The position numbers were made by a program, and so were the translations under genes. The notes under the pieces are model-generated. The model ran no database searches. It had not been told where the DNA came from and worked only from the letters and a program-made list of their open reading frames with translations. DNA of 64,000 nt from Dyella sp. RRB7 (GTDB lineage Bacteria; Pseudomonadota; Gammaproteobacteria; Xanthomonadales; Rhodanobacteraceae), in the NCBI RefSeq assembly GCF_022761115.1, contig NZ_JAKWJS010000001.1, positions 372,001 to 436,000 on the forward strand. The letters are read 5' to 3'. Positions 15,908-25,260 of this stretch are shown piece after piece; the first letter of the stretch is position 1, and each line of letters starts with the position of its first letter.

Positions 15908-18900
15908 CGAGAAGTCATACTGCACCTGGAAGCGTGCATAACGCGGCGTATTGAAGTACTTCGGCAATTTGTAGTGGGTATAGCTGGTCTTGCGACCCGC
16001 CGCCGAAATGGTTTCGTACTGTTCGTACACGAAGGTCGGCGCGTCGTTGTCGAACACGTTGATCACCGACAGCTGCATGCTCAGCCCCTTCGCCCACGAC
16101 GGCTGATACATCACGTTCGGACTGACGGTCCACACCCAGGGCGTGCGTCCCGCCGTACCCTCCGGGCTGATTTGCCCGTTGCAGACGTGAAATGACGAGC
16201 CATAGCCGAACCGTGTGCCGAACGTACCGCCGCCACCGCCATAGCAGCTGATCGGGGCGCCGGACTGCGCCAGCAGATTGAGACCCGTCGACCACTCCGG
16301 CGTGAACTTGTAAGCGCCGTAAACCTTGAAGCTGTGCCGGCGATCGTTCGGCAGGTAGCCGTTGGCGCCCACCATGATTTCCGGAAAATCGAAATCGGCC
16401 GTGGTACCGGTGTCGGCCTGGCCATTGCTCGACTTCACCAAACCCTCGGTGTTGCCGTAGCTTTTCGACCAGGTGTACGAAGCGCTCACGTAGTACTTGT
16501 CGGACTGCTTCTTGGCGCTGAGCTCCAGGCCTTGATAGGAGCGCTTGGCACGTGGACCCAGCACATTGCCCGGAATCGTCACGTCGAACGTTTTGGGGCT
16601 GCCGTCCAACGTGGTGGTCAAGGCCAGCGCGCTACCGGGGTTGTAGATCCAGCAACCGCCCATGCCGTCGGGCACCGTCCATTCGTCGTCCCAGGCGCCG
16701 CCCACGCCCTGCTTCACGGCCTCGGCATAGAACGGGCGCGAATCGCAGGTGTCGTCGATGCTGGTGCGCAGCTTGCGATACGTCGCCTTGACGCCAACCG
16801 TCCAGTTGTCGAGGAAGCTGATATCGCTGCGCAGGCTCTTCTGGACGCCCAGGATGTACTCATCCTGCACATACGGCTTCAGATCCTTGGATGCCACCGC
16901 CTTCGGATTCGGCGTGCTGCCGTCCTCGCCGTTGATAACGTAGTGTCCCTGGCTGCCCTTTTCGCCCACCAATACCGGCGAGCCGTCGGGATTGATGGCG
17001 GAATACAAACTGTCGTCCTCGGTATAGAGCGAGGCCGTCGCGGCACGCAGGGCGACGTTGGCGGCCATCGGCAACGAGTAGCGGCCGGCGCTGCCGGAAA
17101 CCTTGAACGACGCGTCGCCCATCACATCCCACGAAAAGCCCAGGCGCGGCTGCCAGATGTTGTTCTGCTTGACGAAGGTTTCACCGCCACCGTTCTTGTT
17201 GTTGAAACCGTCGTTGCGAATGCCGCCATAGAGCATCCACCTGTCGGTGACTTGCCAGTGGTCTTCCAGATACCAGGACTGTTGATCGACATCGATGTGG
17301 CCACCGGTACGGAAGTTATAGATAAACACCATGCCCGGCGCTTTCGCAGTGGGTTTGGAGTAGTAATAGTTATAGGCACCGCCCGAGTACGAAGTGCCGG
17401 CATCGGATGACCACTTCTCGTCCGAGTAGCCGCCGCCGATATCGTGGTCACCGAGCTTCCAATCCAGGTCCACGCGCCATGCCTTGCGCTGGTCCTCGCC
17501 ACCGTACACGTCGACGCTGCTGGTGATGGCGCAGGTGGCTGGTCCCCACGGCGTGCCGTTGTACGCCGTATAAGCGCAGCCGGATGCTGGTGCGTTGATG
17601 TCCCCGGTATAGCGGGTATAGATCCCGGTCGGGCTGACCGTATAGGTGGAATTGTCGCTGTCCATCTTGCCCCACTGGGCGGTCAGCGTCAGATCGTCCG
17701 TGAGATAGCCGGTGTACTTGAAGATGTGGGTCTGCCCACCGTACTTCGTGTACAGATTGCCTTTGTATGTGGTCTTGGACGGCACGCCGTCGACGTACGG
17801 CGCGTTGTAATAGCTGTAGGTGTTTTTGTCGGTGTTGTTGAAGCCGGTGTATTCGAGGTGATTGCCATCGTTGATATTCCAGTCGACCTTCACCACCCAA
17901 TACGGGCTCTTGGTCGTGAAATCGTAGGCAGTGGACGCCGTATTGGAATTGCTCAGGCTGGTGGTCGATGAGGCGCCATAGGTGGCGCCGGTCGATCGGG
18001 TGAATTCGCCCAGGGCAAAGAGAAACAGCTTGTCCTTGATGAGCGGACCGCCGATCCAGGTGTCGTAGGTATTGCTGTTGCTGCGGTTCTTGTCGTAATT
18101 GCGGAACGTGGTGCCATTGCTGCGCGTGACATTCGGCGGTGTCTCGCGCGCCCAGTTCGGGGCCGTGGTCCAGCTCACACCACCCTTCCACTCATTGGTG
18201 CCGCGCTTGATGTTTACCGAGGTGACGCCGCCCGTGGAAAAACCGTATTGCGCACCGTAGCCACCCGATTGCACATCGAGCTGGTCGATGGCCTGGAACG
18301 GCACCTGGCCATACGACAGGTTGTTGTAGAGATTAGTGACGTTGAAGCCGTTGACGTAGTAGCTGTTCTCGGCCACCGACGAACCACCAAACGACGGCAG
18401 GTTGCCGAACACCGCGTTGCCCTTCACCACGCCCGGCGCCAACAAGGCCACGCTGACGATATCGCGCGGCACCGGCAGTGAATTCAGCTGCGTGGCGGAA
18501 AAGGTGGTGCGGGTTTCCACCGTGCTGACATCGATGGCCGGCATCGTATTGGCGGTCACCGTGATGCCGGACAAGTTGGTCGCCTGGGCGGCGCTGGCCG
18601 TAAGGTCGACCTGGACGGTCTGGCCCGCCACCACGACCACCTGGCTGCCGCTGACCACCTTGTCGTTGTGGAGCAGTTGCACCTCATACCGGCCACTGGG
18701 CAGCGATGGCACGCGAAACTTACCGTCAGTCGCCAGATTGATCGAACGGGAAAGGCCAGAGTCCAGATTTTTGATGACCACCACGCCGCCAGCCGCATAG
18801 GCTGCGGTACCCGCAATATCACCCGCCGTGCTTTGAGCCAGCGTGGCGCCACTGGCCAAGCCCAAGGCGATGGCCAGTACCAGCCGGTGCAGGCGATAGG

Positions 18901-18925
18901 TGGAAGATCCATTGCGCGAATTCAT
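15902..18925 (-). CDS. TonB-dependent receptor with N-terminal carboxypeptidase-like domain (Oar-like)
   Basis: 1007 aa from the ATG at 18925, preceded by GGGAGAAC; a 60-codon upstream extension has no signal-peptide logic. It begins with a signal peptide (LVLAIALGLASGATLAQS), then a short domain with PSLPSGRYEVQLLHNDKVV resembling the carboxypeptidase regulatory fold. The plug domain has DIVSVALLAPGV and NSYYVNGFNVTNLYNNL. A beta-barrel rich in Tyr, Trp and Asn fills the rest. Outer-membrane uptake of a large or polymeric nutrient is likely, but the substrate is unknown. Divergent from a small HTH regulator. Its 3' end lies in a hairpin cluster. Confidence 0.9.
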   Translation of the reverse strand: MNSRNGSSTYRLHRLVLAIALGLASGATLAQSTAGDIAGTAAYAAGGVVVIKNLDSGLSRSINLATDGKFRVPSLPSGRYEVQLLHNDKVVSGSQVVVVAGQTVQVDLTASAAQATNLSGITVTANTMPAIDVSTVETRTTFSATQLNSLPVPRDIVSVALLAPGVVKGNAVFGNLPSFGGSSVAENSYYVNGFNVTNLYNNLSYGQVPFQAIDQLDVQSGGYGAQYGFSTGGVTSVNIKRGTNEWKGGVSWTTAPNWARETPPNVTRSNGTTFRNYDKNRSNSNTYDTWIGGPLIKDKLFLFALGEFTRSTGATYGASSTTSLSNSNTASTAYDFTTKSPYWVVKVDWNINDGNHLEYTGFNNTDKNTYSYYNAPYVDGVPSKTTYKGNLYTKYGGQTHIFKYTGYLTDDLTLTAQWGKMDSDNSTYTVSPTGIYTRYTGDINAPASGCAYTAYNGTPWGPATCAITSSVDVYGGEDQRKAWRVDLDWKLGDHDIGGGYSDEKWSSDAGTSYSGGAYNYYYSKPTAKAPGMVFIYNFRTGGHIDVDQQSWYLEDHWQVTDRWMLYGGIRNDGFNNKNGGGETFVKQNNIWQPRLGFSWDVMGDASFKVSGSAGRYSLPMAANVALRAATASLYTEDDSLYSAINPDGSPVLVGEKGSQGHYVINGEDGSTPNPKAVASKDLKPYVQDEYILGVQKSLRSDISFLDNWTVGVKATYRKLRTSIDDTCDSRPFYAEAVKQGVGGAWDDEWTVPDGMGGCWIYNPGSALALTTTLDGSPKTFDVTIPGNVLGPRAKRSYQGLELSAKKQSDKYYVSASYTWSKSYGNTEGLVKSSNGQADTGTTADFDFPEIMVGANGYLPNDRRHSFKVYGAYKFTPEWSTGLNLLAQSGAPISCYGGGGGTFGTRFGYGSSFHVCNGQISPEGTAGRTPWVWTVSPNVMYQPSWAKGLSMQLSVINVFDNDAPTFVYEQYETISAAGRKTSYTHYKLPKYFNTPRYARFQVQYDFSL

Positions 18926-19123
18926 TTCGAGTGTTCTCCCCTCGAGAGCCTGGCGCCGTGCCGGAGCCCCGATGCGGGCGCCCTGGACTGGGCCGTGCGT
19001 CCCAAATGACCGTGGCGATCCGAGGCGATGCCGCCTGGTGATCGACGGACCGGCGCGCCCTCCGCACCGAAATGCAGTGCCCGTTGCGCTGCGGGGTGAA
19101 AACAATCAAAACCTTGCAAGCAA

Positions 19124-19143
19124 GTCAAACTTGTCTTTTTGAC
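19124..19143. promoter_or_regulatory. Inverted repeat GTCAAA-N8-TTTGAC directly before the HTH regulator start
   Basis: A 6-bp dyad ending 1 bp before the regulator ATG, overlapping another dyad CAAGT-CAA-ACTTG (19121-19133) and next to the palindrome CTTGCAAG (19113-19120). This nest of dyads in the spacer shared with the TonB receptor is a likely operator for the adjacent regulator. Confidence 0.5.
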
Positions 19144-19144
19144 C

Positions 19145-19579
19145 ATGCCAACTCACAAGAATGGCTTGGCATTGGGCTTTACGAACGCAAGGTTTAACTT
19201 GCCCATCAATAAAACTACCAACCCTTACGCCGGTTTCGCGGAGCGCTTACAGGAAGCCTGCGATGCGGCGGACATTCCCGAAGGCCGGGCGCGGAGCAAC
19301 GCGCTCGCATCGCGCTTTGGCGTATCCACCGAAGCGGTACGCCAATGGCTGCACGGACGGGCCGTGCCCGAGGTATCCCGCCTGCTGGAGCTGGCCGAGG
19401 AACTGGAATGCAGCCTGGATTGGTTGCTGCTGGGACGATTGCCATCCAGCGGCCAGGTGCGTGAACCCGGCGGTGCCTACAAGACGCTTTCCGCACAGGA
19501 GCGCGCCGTGGTGAGCGCGATGCGCAAACTCAATGCCCGTCGCCGCGGCGGGCTGGTGCAGCTGCTGTCGGATATCTGA
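19145..19579 (+). CDS. Small XRE/CI-type helix-turn-helix regulator
   Basis: 144 aa from the ATG at 19145. The DNA-binding domain occupies about residues 30-95: FAERLQEACDAADIP, then NALASRFGVSTEAVRQWL as helix-turn-helix and VPEVSRLLELAEELECSLDW as the following helices. A short C-terminal tail is rich in Arg. No Shine-Dalgarno precedes the ATG, so the start is uncertain and a leaderless message is possible. Its divergent position and the dyads in the spacer suggest that it controls itself and the TonB receptor. Confidence 0.75.
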   Translation: MPTHKNGLALGFTNARFNLPINKTTNPYAGFAERLQEACDAADIPEGRARSNALASRFGVSTEAVRQWLHGRAVPEVSRLLELAEELECSLDWLLLGRLPSSGQVREPGGAYKTLSAQERAVVSAMRKLNARRRGGLVQLLSDI

Positions 19580-19643
19580 CGACTCGACGCTAGCCGGCTC
19601 TGTTTGGACCGAGCCGGCGCACGGCCAGAGGCACGGGGAACGC

Positions 19644-20174
19644 TCAGTACCGCTGCAAGCCTTCCACGTGGCACTGCTGTACCCACTTGGCGGCACTGAC
19701 CGCACCGCTCTCGTCGCCCGCGTGCTGGCGCAGCTCGGCGATGGTCTGCCAGTTGCGCGCGCACAACGGCCCCAGCTTCGGACCCAGCTCCCACGAACGA
19801 TGCGCGAGCTTTTCGGCGCTGGCGTAATCCTTCAGATGGATGGCCAGTTCGGCGCGGTCCTGCAGCAGGTCCGGCGAATCGGGGCTGAGCTTGAGGGCCT
19901 GGTCGAGCTTGGTCGCGGCGGCATCGTACTGGCCGGTGCGGATGTCGCCATCGGCGGCGTCCTGCAGCGCGGCCACGCCCGGGTCGCGCAGCGGGTTCAC
20001 GTCGATGGCGGATTTTTCCTTGTCGCCGGCCGCGCGGATGGACGCGAGCATCTGGTCGTCGGAACGCGTGGGACGGGTGGCTTGCGGCGACGGGGCGCTG
20101 GGCTGGTTGCACGCGGCCAGCAGCACGCTCAACGCCACGGGAACGGCAGAAAGACGAAGGGTACGACGCAACAT
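19644..20174 (-). CDS. Lipoprotein with tetratricopeptide-like repeats
   Basis: 176 aa from the ATG at 20174. The signal sequence ends in the lipobox LLAAC, so it should be lipid-anchored; the residue after Cys is Asn, not Asp. A Pro/Ser linker precedes a TPR-like helical region (about residues 75-140: AALQDAADGDIRTGQYDAAA, then LDQALKLSPDSPDLLQDRAE). It follows mrcB almost without gap and is probably co-transcribed. This suggests a role near PBP1B, for example as an activator-type lipoprotein, but it does not resemble LpoB by eye. Confidence 0.8.
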   Translation of the reverse strand: MLRRTLRLSAVPVALSVLLAACNQPSAPSPQATRPTRSDDQMLASIRAAGDKEKSAIDVNPLRDPGVAALQDAADGDIRTGQYDAAATKLDQALKLSPDSPDLLQDRAELAIHLKDYASAEKLAHRSWELGPKLGPLCARNWQTIAELRQHAGDESGAVSAAKWVQQCHVEGLQRY

Positions 20175-20176
20175 GA

Positions 20177-22504
20177 TCAATCTCGGGTTGGTGCGGTGGA
20201 AGCCGGCGCCGGGGTCTGCTCACCGCCGCCGAAAAGGTTGCCGACGTGCTGCCAGAAGCAGCCCTCGGCATCTGGCGACAGTGTACCGGCGACCACCGGC
20301 AATTGACGCGCTCCCTCGCAGCCCTCCTCCGAACGCTTGCCGTCGGACGTGTTGATCCAGGCCATTTCCAGGCCCTCGCCGGGGGCCGCCGACAACGGCC
20401 GCGTGGGCAGCTTGCGGAACAGTTCCTGCCAGGCGCGCAGGCTGCCGGTGGCGCCATACAGGCCGCTGGGCTTGTTGTCGTCGCGGCCCATCCAGAACAC
20501 CGCCAGGTGGTCGCCGGTAAAGCCGGCGAACCAGCTGTCGCGCATGTCGTTGCTGGTGCCGGTCTTGCCGGCGGCATTGAGGTAGGCCAGGCCGGAGCTG
20601 CCGATCGATGCCGCCGTGCCCGAGCGCGCCACCTGCTGCATGGCCCAGGTCACCAGGCGCACGGCCGGCTGGTATTCGCCCGGACCCATCTTCACTTCAT
20701 AGCGCTTGATGGTCTGGCCTTTCTCGTCGACCACGCCGCGCACCGCCACCAGCGGCAAGGCATGGCCATCGGCGGCGATGTACTGGTAGAGCTGGGTGGC
20801 CTGCAGCGGCGACATGTCCAGCGCGCCGATCAGCAGCGACGGACTGGGATTGACGTCGGTGAGCCCGAACGATTCGAGGAAGGCCTTGATGCGCGCCAGC
20901 CCCACGTTCATGCCCAGGTTGATGGTCGCCAGGTTCCACGAATGCACCAGCCCGTCGATCATCGGCACTTCGCCGTGGGAATCGCCCTCGTCGTTCTTGG
21001 GCGTCCAGTAGCTGCCGTCGGGCTGGCGCATGCTGATCGGCGAGTCGTCGACCGGGCTGCCGAGGTTCCAGCGCTGCGGATTGGCCAGCGCGACCAGGTA
21101 CACCAGCGGCTTCACCAGCGAGCCGATCGGGCGACGTGCATCCAGTGCGCGATTGAAGCCCTGGTCGCCCGGCTCCTTGCTGCCGACGATGGCGAGCACG
21201 GCGCCGGTCTGCGCTTCGGTCACCACCGCCGCGGCCTGCGCCGCGTCGCCGCGCTTGCCCAGGCTGCCGGTGGTGGCGGTGATGGCCTGCTCCGCATACA
21301 GCTGCGCAGCAGGGTCCAGCGTGGTGAAGACGCTGAGGTTGCCCTGGGAAAGCGTGTCGTCGTCGAAATCACTGGTGATCTGCGCGCGCACCAGCTGCAT
21401 GAAGGCGGGGAAACGGTTATGCGGCAATTGCCCGTTGCTGACGATGCCCAGCGGAGTCGCCTTGTAGGCGGCGGCCTGGTCGGCATTGAGCAGGCCGGTT
21501 TCCACGAACTGGTCCAGCACCAGGTTGCGGCGCGACAGCGCGCGGTCGGGATAGCGGCGCGGGTCGTAGTAGCTCGGCCCCTTCACCATGCCGATCAGCA
21601 AGGCCATTTCCTGCGGCTTGAGGTCTTCCATGCGGCGGCCGAAGTAGAACTCCGACGCCGCGGCAAAACCGTGCACGGCCTGGCTGCCCTGCTGGCCGAG
21701 GAACACCTCGTTGACATAGGCCTCGAGGATGCGGCTCTTGTCGTAGTGCGCCTCGATCAGGATCGACATCAGCGCTTCGTTGAACTTGCGCGAGAAATTC
21801 TGCTCGCGATCGAGGAACAGGTTGCGCACCAGCTGCTGGGTCAGCGTGGAGCCGCCCTGCACCGTGTGGCCCGCGCGCAGGTTGGCGAACGAGGCGCGCA
21901 GGATGGCGGTGAGGTCGATGCCGAAGTGATGCTTGAAGTCGCGGTCCTCCACCGCCTGCAACCCGGCCAGCAGCAGCGGCGGCACGTCGGGCAGGCGCAC
22001 GATGCGGCGTTCCTCCTGCTGCGCGCCGTACAGCGTGGCGATGCGGGCCGGGTCCAGATGCGCCAGCTCGACCGGCTTGCCGCTGGCGGCATCCTTCACG
22101 CTGGCCACCTGCCCCTTGCCCAGCGCCACGCGGATGCGCTTGGGCAACTCGCCGCCATCGGGCCCGGCATAGCCGCGCGAGGCGATGGTGTAGGTGCTGC
22201 CGTCCTTCAGCCAGGTGCCGGCCACCTGGCCATGGCCGTCATTGCTGTAGCCGGCGAAGGTCAGCTCCAGCTCCAGCGCGGCGGGTGTCATCGGCGTGCC
22301 GGCGGCCAGCGGCAGCGGGCGCGCATAGACGCGGGTGGGCACCGCGAAAACGAGGTCGTTGAACCGATCCTGCACGCGCTTGTTCAGCACCAGCGTGTAG
22401 GGCAACACGAAGCCGAACAGCAGACCCATGCAGATCCAGAACGGTATGCGCACCCAGGGCCACGCGGCGGCGGCAAACGAACGGAGACGGGTCAAGAAGG
22501 CCAA
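20177..22504 (-). CDS. mrcB: Penicillin-binding protein 1B, bifunctional transglycosylase/transpeptidase
   Basis: 775 aa. One N-terminal membrane segment (about residues 16-38) precedes the UvrB-like UB2H region. The glycosyltransferase domain (GT51) has EDRDF with catalytic Glu at about residue 186, and GGSTLTQQLVRNL. The transpeptidase domain has the SxxK nucleophile Ser at about 462 (GSLVKP) and the KTGTSNDMRDSWFAG box. It polymerises and crosslinks peptidoglycan at the inner membrane. The downstream TPR lipoprotein gene starts right at its stop. Confidence 0.96.
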   Translation of the reverse strand: MAFLTRLRSFAAAAWPWVRIPFWICMGLLFGFVLPYTLVLNKRVQDRFNDLVFAVPTRVYARPLPLAAGTPMTPAALELELTFAGYSNDGHGQVAGTWLKDGSTYTIASRGYAGPDGGELPKRIRVALGKGQVASVKDAASGKPVELAHLDPARIATLYGAQQEERRIVRLPDVPPLLLAGLQAVEDRDFKHHFGIDLTAILRASFANLRAGHTVQGGSTLTQQLVRNLFLDREQNFSRKFNEALMSILIEAHYDKSRILEAYVNEVFLGQQGSQAVHGFAAASEFYFGRRMEDLKPQEMALLIGMVKGPSYYDPRRYPDRALSRRNLVLDQFVETGLLNADQAAAYKATPLGIVSNGQLPHNRFPAFMQLVRAQITSDFDDDTLSQGNLSVFTTLDPAAQLYAEQAITATTGSLGKRGDAAQAAAVVTEAQTGAVLAIVGSKEPGDQGFNRALDARRPIGSLVKPLVYLVALANPQRWNLGSPVDDSPISMRQPDGSYWTPKNDEGDSHGEVPMIDGLVHSWNLATINLGMNVGLARIKAFLESFGLTDVNPSPSLLIGALDMSPLQATQLYQYIAADGHALPLVAVRGVVDEKGQTIKRYEVKMGPGEYQPAVRLVTWAMQQVARSGTAASIGSSGLAYLNAAGKTGTSNDMRDSWFAGFTGDHLAVFWMGRDDNKPSGLYGATGSLRAWQELFRKLPTRPLSAAPGEGLEMAWINTSDGKRSEEGCEGARQLPVVAGTLSPDAEGCFWQHVGNLFGGGEQTPAPASTAPTRD

Positions 22505-22615
22505 GGAGAGAGAATCCTGAACAGGAAGGCTGGGCGATCATAGGCCCTGCCGCCCGGCGGGCATCTGAACGCAGGCCGCGGTTTATGGCGCCGGAAGGGC
22601 TGCGTCGTGGCGGCC

Positions 22616-23461
22616 TCAGGGTCCGCCGGACGGCAGCCAGCAGGCCGCGTCGGGACGGAACGGGCGGGGCGAGATGCCAAGCAGGCGCTGCAACTCGCGG
22701 TTGTCGGCGATCAGGTCGGCCTCCAGCCGGGTCAGCGGGCCGCGCAGGCGCGGCACCGCATGGCGTCCCGCGCGCAGCAGCCAGGCCGGCAGCGGTACCG
22801 GCAAGGTCGTCACCGGCAGGCTTTGTTGCACCCGGGCAAACATCTCGCCCGCCGTCAGCCGTTCGCCACCGCCCAGCGGCAGCACGCGACCGGCTGCCTC
22901 GGCATGATCGAGCGCGGCCACCACCGCGGCGGCGATGTCGTCCGCATGCACCGGCTGGCGCAGGCCGCGACCGGCCGGCAAGGGAAAGACGCGCAGGCGC
23001 ATCGCACGGTGGGCGATCGGCGTAAGGCTCTTGTCCAGGCCGGCGCCATAGATGAGCGTGGGCCGGAACACTGTCCACAAGGCGCCAAGACGCTCGCTCG
23101 CCGCGGCCAACGCCGCCTCGCCGTCACGCAGGGTCTGCGAGATAACGCGCTCGGCGGGCACGTCCGAGGCCTGCTTGGATTCGGCGCTCATCGAACTGGT
23201 CGCGATGATGCGCGTCGCTGGCGCCAGCGCGGCCGTGGCCAGCCACTGGGCGAACGGCAGCAGCGGCCCGAAGCTGATCACCGCCGATGGCCGTTCGCGC
23301 AGCGGGATCTCGCCCGGCAGCCGGCCCTGCAGCCAGGTGACGCCGGGGACGTCGGCATGTGCCCGCCGGCTCAATGCCAGCACCTGCTCGCCGCGCGCGT
23401 GCAGGCGCGGCAGCAGGAATCGGCCAATCTGGCTGCTGGCCCCAAATACCAGGATCGTCAC
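22616..23461 (-). CDS. NAD(P)-dependent epimerase/dehydratase-like protein (extended SDR)
   Basis: 281 aa. The N-terminal Rossmann motif is TILVFGASSQIGRFLLPRL. The usual YxxxK pair of active SDRs is not evident; the region after the Ser strand reads ATSSMSAESKQASD. It is therefore more likely an atypical NAD(P)-binding protein of the NAD-dependent epimerase type. Segments FRPTLIYGAG and QPVHADDIAAAVVAALD are characteristic of this group. Substrate unknown. Its stop and the next gene's start are separated from mrcB by 111 bp. Confidence 0.8.
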   Translation of the reverse strand: MTILVFGASSQIGRFLLPRLHARGEQVLALSRRAHADVPGVTWLQGRLPGEIPLRERPSAVISFGPLLPFAQWLATAALAPATRIIATSSMSAESKQASDVPAERVISQTLRDGEAALAAASERLGALWTVFRPTLIYGAGLDKSLTPIAHRAMRLRVFPLPAGRGLRQPVHADDIAAAVVAALDHAEAAGRVLPLGGGERLTAGEMFARVQQSLPVTTLPVPLPAWLLRAGRHAVPRLRGPLTRLEADLIADNRELQRLLGISPRPFRPDAACWLPSGGP

Positions 23462-23471
23462 GGGTAAAGCC

Positions 23472-25181
23472 TCAGGAACCGGCCTGCAGGCGCGCGGTCA
23501 GCGCGGCCAGCCGCGGGTTGCCCGGCGCCAGCTTGCGCGCACTGTCCAAGGATTGGGCCGCACCAGCACGGTCGCCGCTCTGCAGCTGTTGTTCGGCCTG
23601 ATCCATCCAGGCGCCGGCCAGGCGCTGGCGCAGCTGGCTCTGCCCGGCGTCGCCCGGCGAGAGATCGCCCAGGTCCGCCAGGCGATCGCTGGCCACGCCC
23701 AGGTTGCCGTTGGCCAGCGCCTGGTTGAACTGGCCGATGGCGAGGTTGGACAAAGTTTCCAGGCCATGGCGGGCTGCTTCGTTGTTGCCGTCCATGGCCA
23801 GCGCCTGCCGGTAGAGGTCATAGGCGCTTTCGCCGGGCGGCAGCATGATCTTGCCCGCGCGGGCGGCGGCGTCCGCGTGCTGGATGATGCGGGCGAGCTC
23901 GGCGCTTTGCTGCGGCGTGAGCAGCGGATGCTGCAGCGAATCGTCGCTGTCCGCCGCGATGTCGCCGGCGACCTGGGCCGCCGCGGTCTTGCGCGCATCG
24001 CCCATGCGGGCGCGCGCCGCGGCCAGCTCGGCCGAGCGCGGCGCCAGTTCGGCGGCCTGGTCGAGCAGCTTGCGGGCCTGGGCGGTATCGCCACCGTCCA
24101 GCGCCGCATCGGCCTGCACGATCAGCGCCTGCGCCACCTGGCCAAGACCCGCCTTGGCATCAGCGTTGTCGGGATCGAGCGCCAGCGCGGCCTTGAAGTG
24201 GGCCAGCGCCGTATCGTCGCCGGCACCGGCGATGCGGCCGGCGCGCAGGGCGTCCTGGCCTTGCTTGAGGGCGTCGGCGAGGGCGCCGTTGTCCTGCTGG
24301 TCCACCTGCACCAGCGCGGCGCGCAGTGCCGGCAGCTCACCGTAGTTGGGCAGCAGCGCGGCGAGCTTGTCGACCAGCGCCGACGCGGTGGCGCGGTCGC
24401 CCGCGTCCAGCGCCTTGTGTGCCTGGCCGGCCAGCGCGTCGCCCACCTTGTCCAGGCCATGGGCGGCCACGGCGTTGCCAGGGTCGGCCGCAAGCACGCG
24501 CCGATACAGGGCACCGGCGCCGTCGTCGCCATCGAACTTGCCGGCGTCGAAGGCCTGCTGGGCCTGTTCGATCAGCCGCTCGGTTTCCACCGAGCCATTG
24601 CGGGCACTGGCCAATGCCTGGGTAAGCCGATCGACATCGGCGCCGCCGCCGAGCAGCTCGCGCGCAGTGGCCAGCGCCTGGTCGGCCTCGTCCAGCTTGC
24701 CGGCCTGCAGGGCGGCGTCGGCACGCGCCACTTCGGCCATGCCGACCTTGCGCAGGCCATCGCGGGCGCGGTCGTTGTCCGGCTGCAAGGCGCGCGCCGC
24801 TTCGAACAGTTCGCGCGCGCTGGTGCCATCGTTGCCGTCGAGGTGGCCTTGCTGCAGCGCCGTTTCGGCGCGGCCGAGCACCCCGTCCAGCTCGGTGCTG
24901 GGCACCAGCCCGCGCAGCTTGTCCTGTTCCATCCAGAGCGTGGTGCCGGCACCGATCACGATCAGCAGCACCAGCGGGATCAACCAGCCACGGCGACGCT
25001 GGCGCGGCGCGGGGCGCGGCGGCGCCTTGCGGCGCTGGTCCGGCTGCAGGGTGAGCTGCGGCAGGCCGTCGTCACGCCTGGCCCCCGTCGGCGCCGGCGC
25101 ATCCAGATGGTCGAGATCGCCCAGGGTGGGTTCGGTGCGGCCCGGTGACCCGTGGTCGTGCTGGTCTTTGCGTCCGTTCAT
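23472..25181 (-). CDS. Single-pass membrane protein with many TPR-like repeats
   Basis: 569 aa from the ATG at 25181. It has an acidic and basic cytoplasmic N-terminus (about 75 residues, Arg-rich end RPAPRQRRRGW), one membrane segment (LIPLVLLIVIGAGTTLW), then a long periplasmic Ala/Asp-rich helical array with repeated pattern ALDGGDTAQARKLLDQAAEL. The gene ends 10 bp before the epimerase-like gene. Protein-protein scaffolding at the envelope is the likely role; no catalytic motif is seen. Confidence 0.8.
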   Translation of the reverse strand: MNGRKDQHDHGSPGRTEPTLGDLDHLDAPAPTGARRDDGLPQLTLQPDQRRKAPPRPAPRQRRRGWLIPLVLLIVIGAGTTLWMEQDKLRGLVPSTELDGVLGRAETALQQGHLDGNDGTSARELFEAARALQPDNDRARDGLRKVGMAEVARADAALQAGKLDEADQALATARELLGGGADVDRLTQALASARNGSVETERLIEQAQQAFDAGKFDGDDGAGALYRRVLAADPGNAVAAHGLDKVGDALAGQAHKALDAGDRATASALVDKLAALLPNYGELPALRAALVQVDQQDNGALADALKQGQDALRAGRIAGAGDDTALAHFKAALALDPDNADAKAGLGQVAQALIVQADAALDGGDTAQARKLLDQAAELAPRSAELAAARARMGDARKTAAAQVAGDIAADSDDSLQHPLLTPQQSAELARIIQHADAAARAGKIMLPPGESAYDLYRQALAMDGNNEAARHGLETLSNLAIGQFNQALANGNLGVASDRLADLGDLSPGDAGQSQLRQRLAGAWMDQAEQQLQSGDRAGAAQSLDSARKLAPGNPRLAALTARLQAGS

Positions 25182-25260
25182 GGGCTCAGGAAGATGGGGG
25201 ATGGAACCACCGCAGCTTAGCATTGCACCGCGTCATCACCCGTCCTCCAACGCACGGTGT

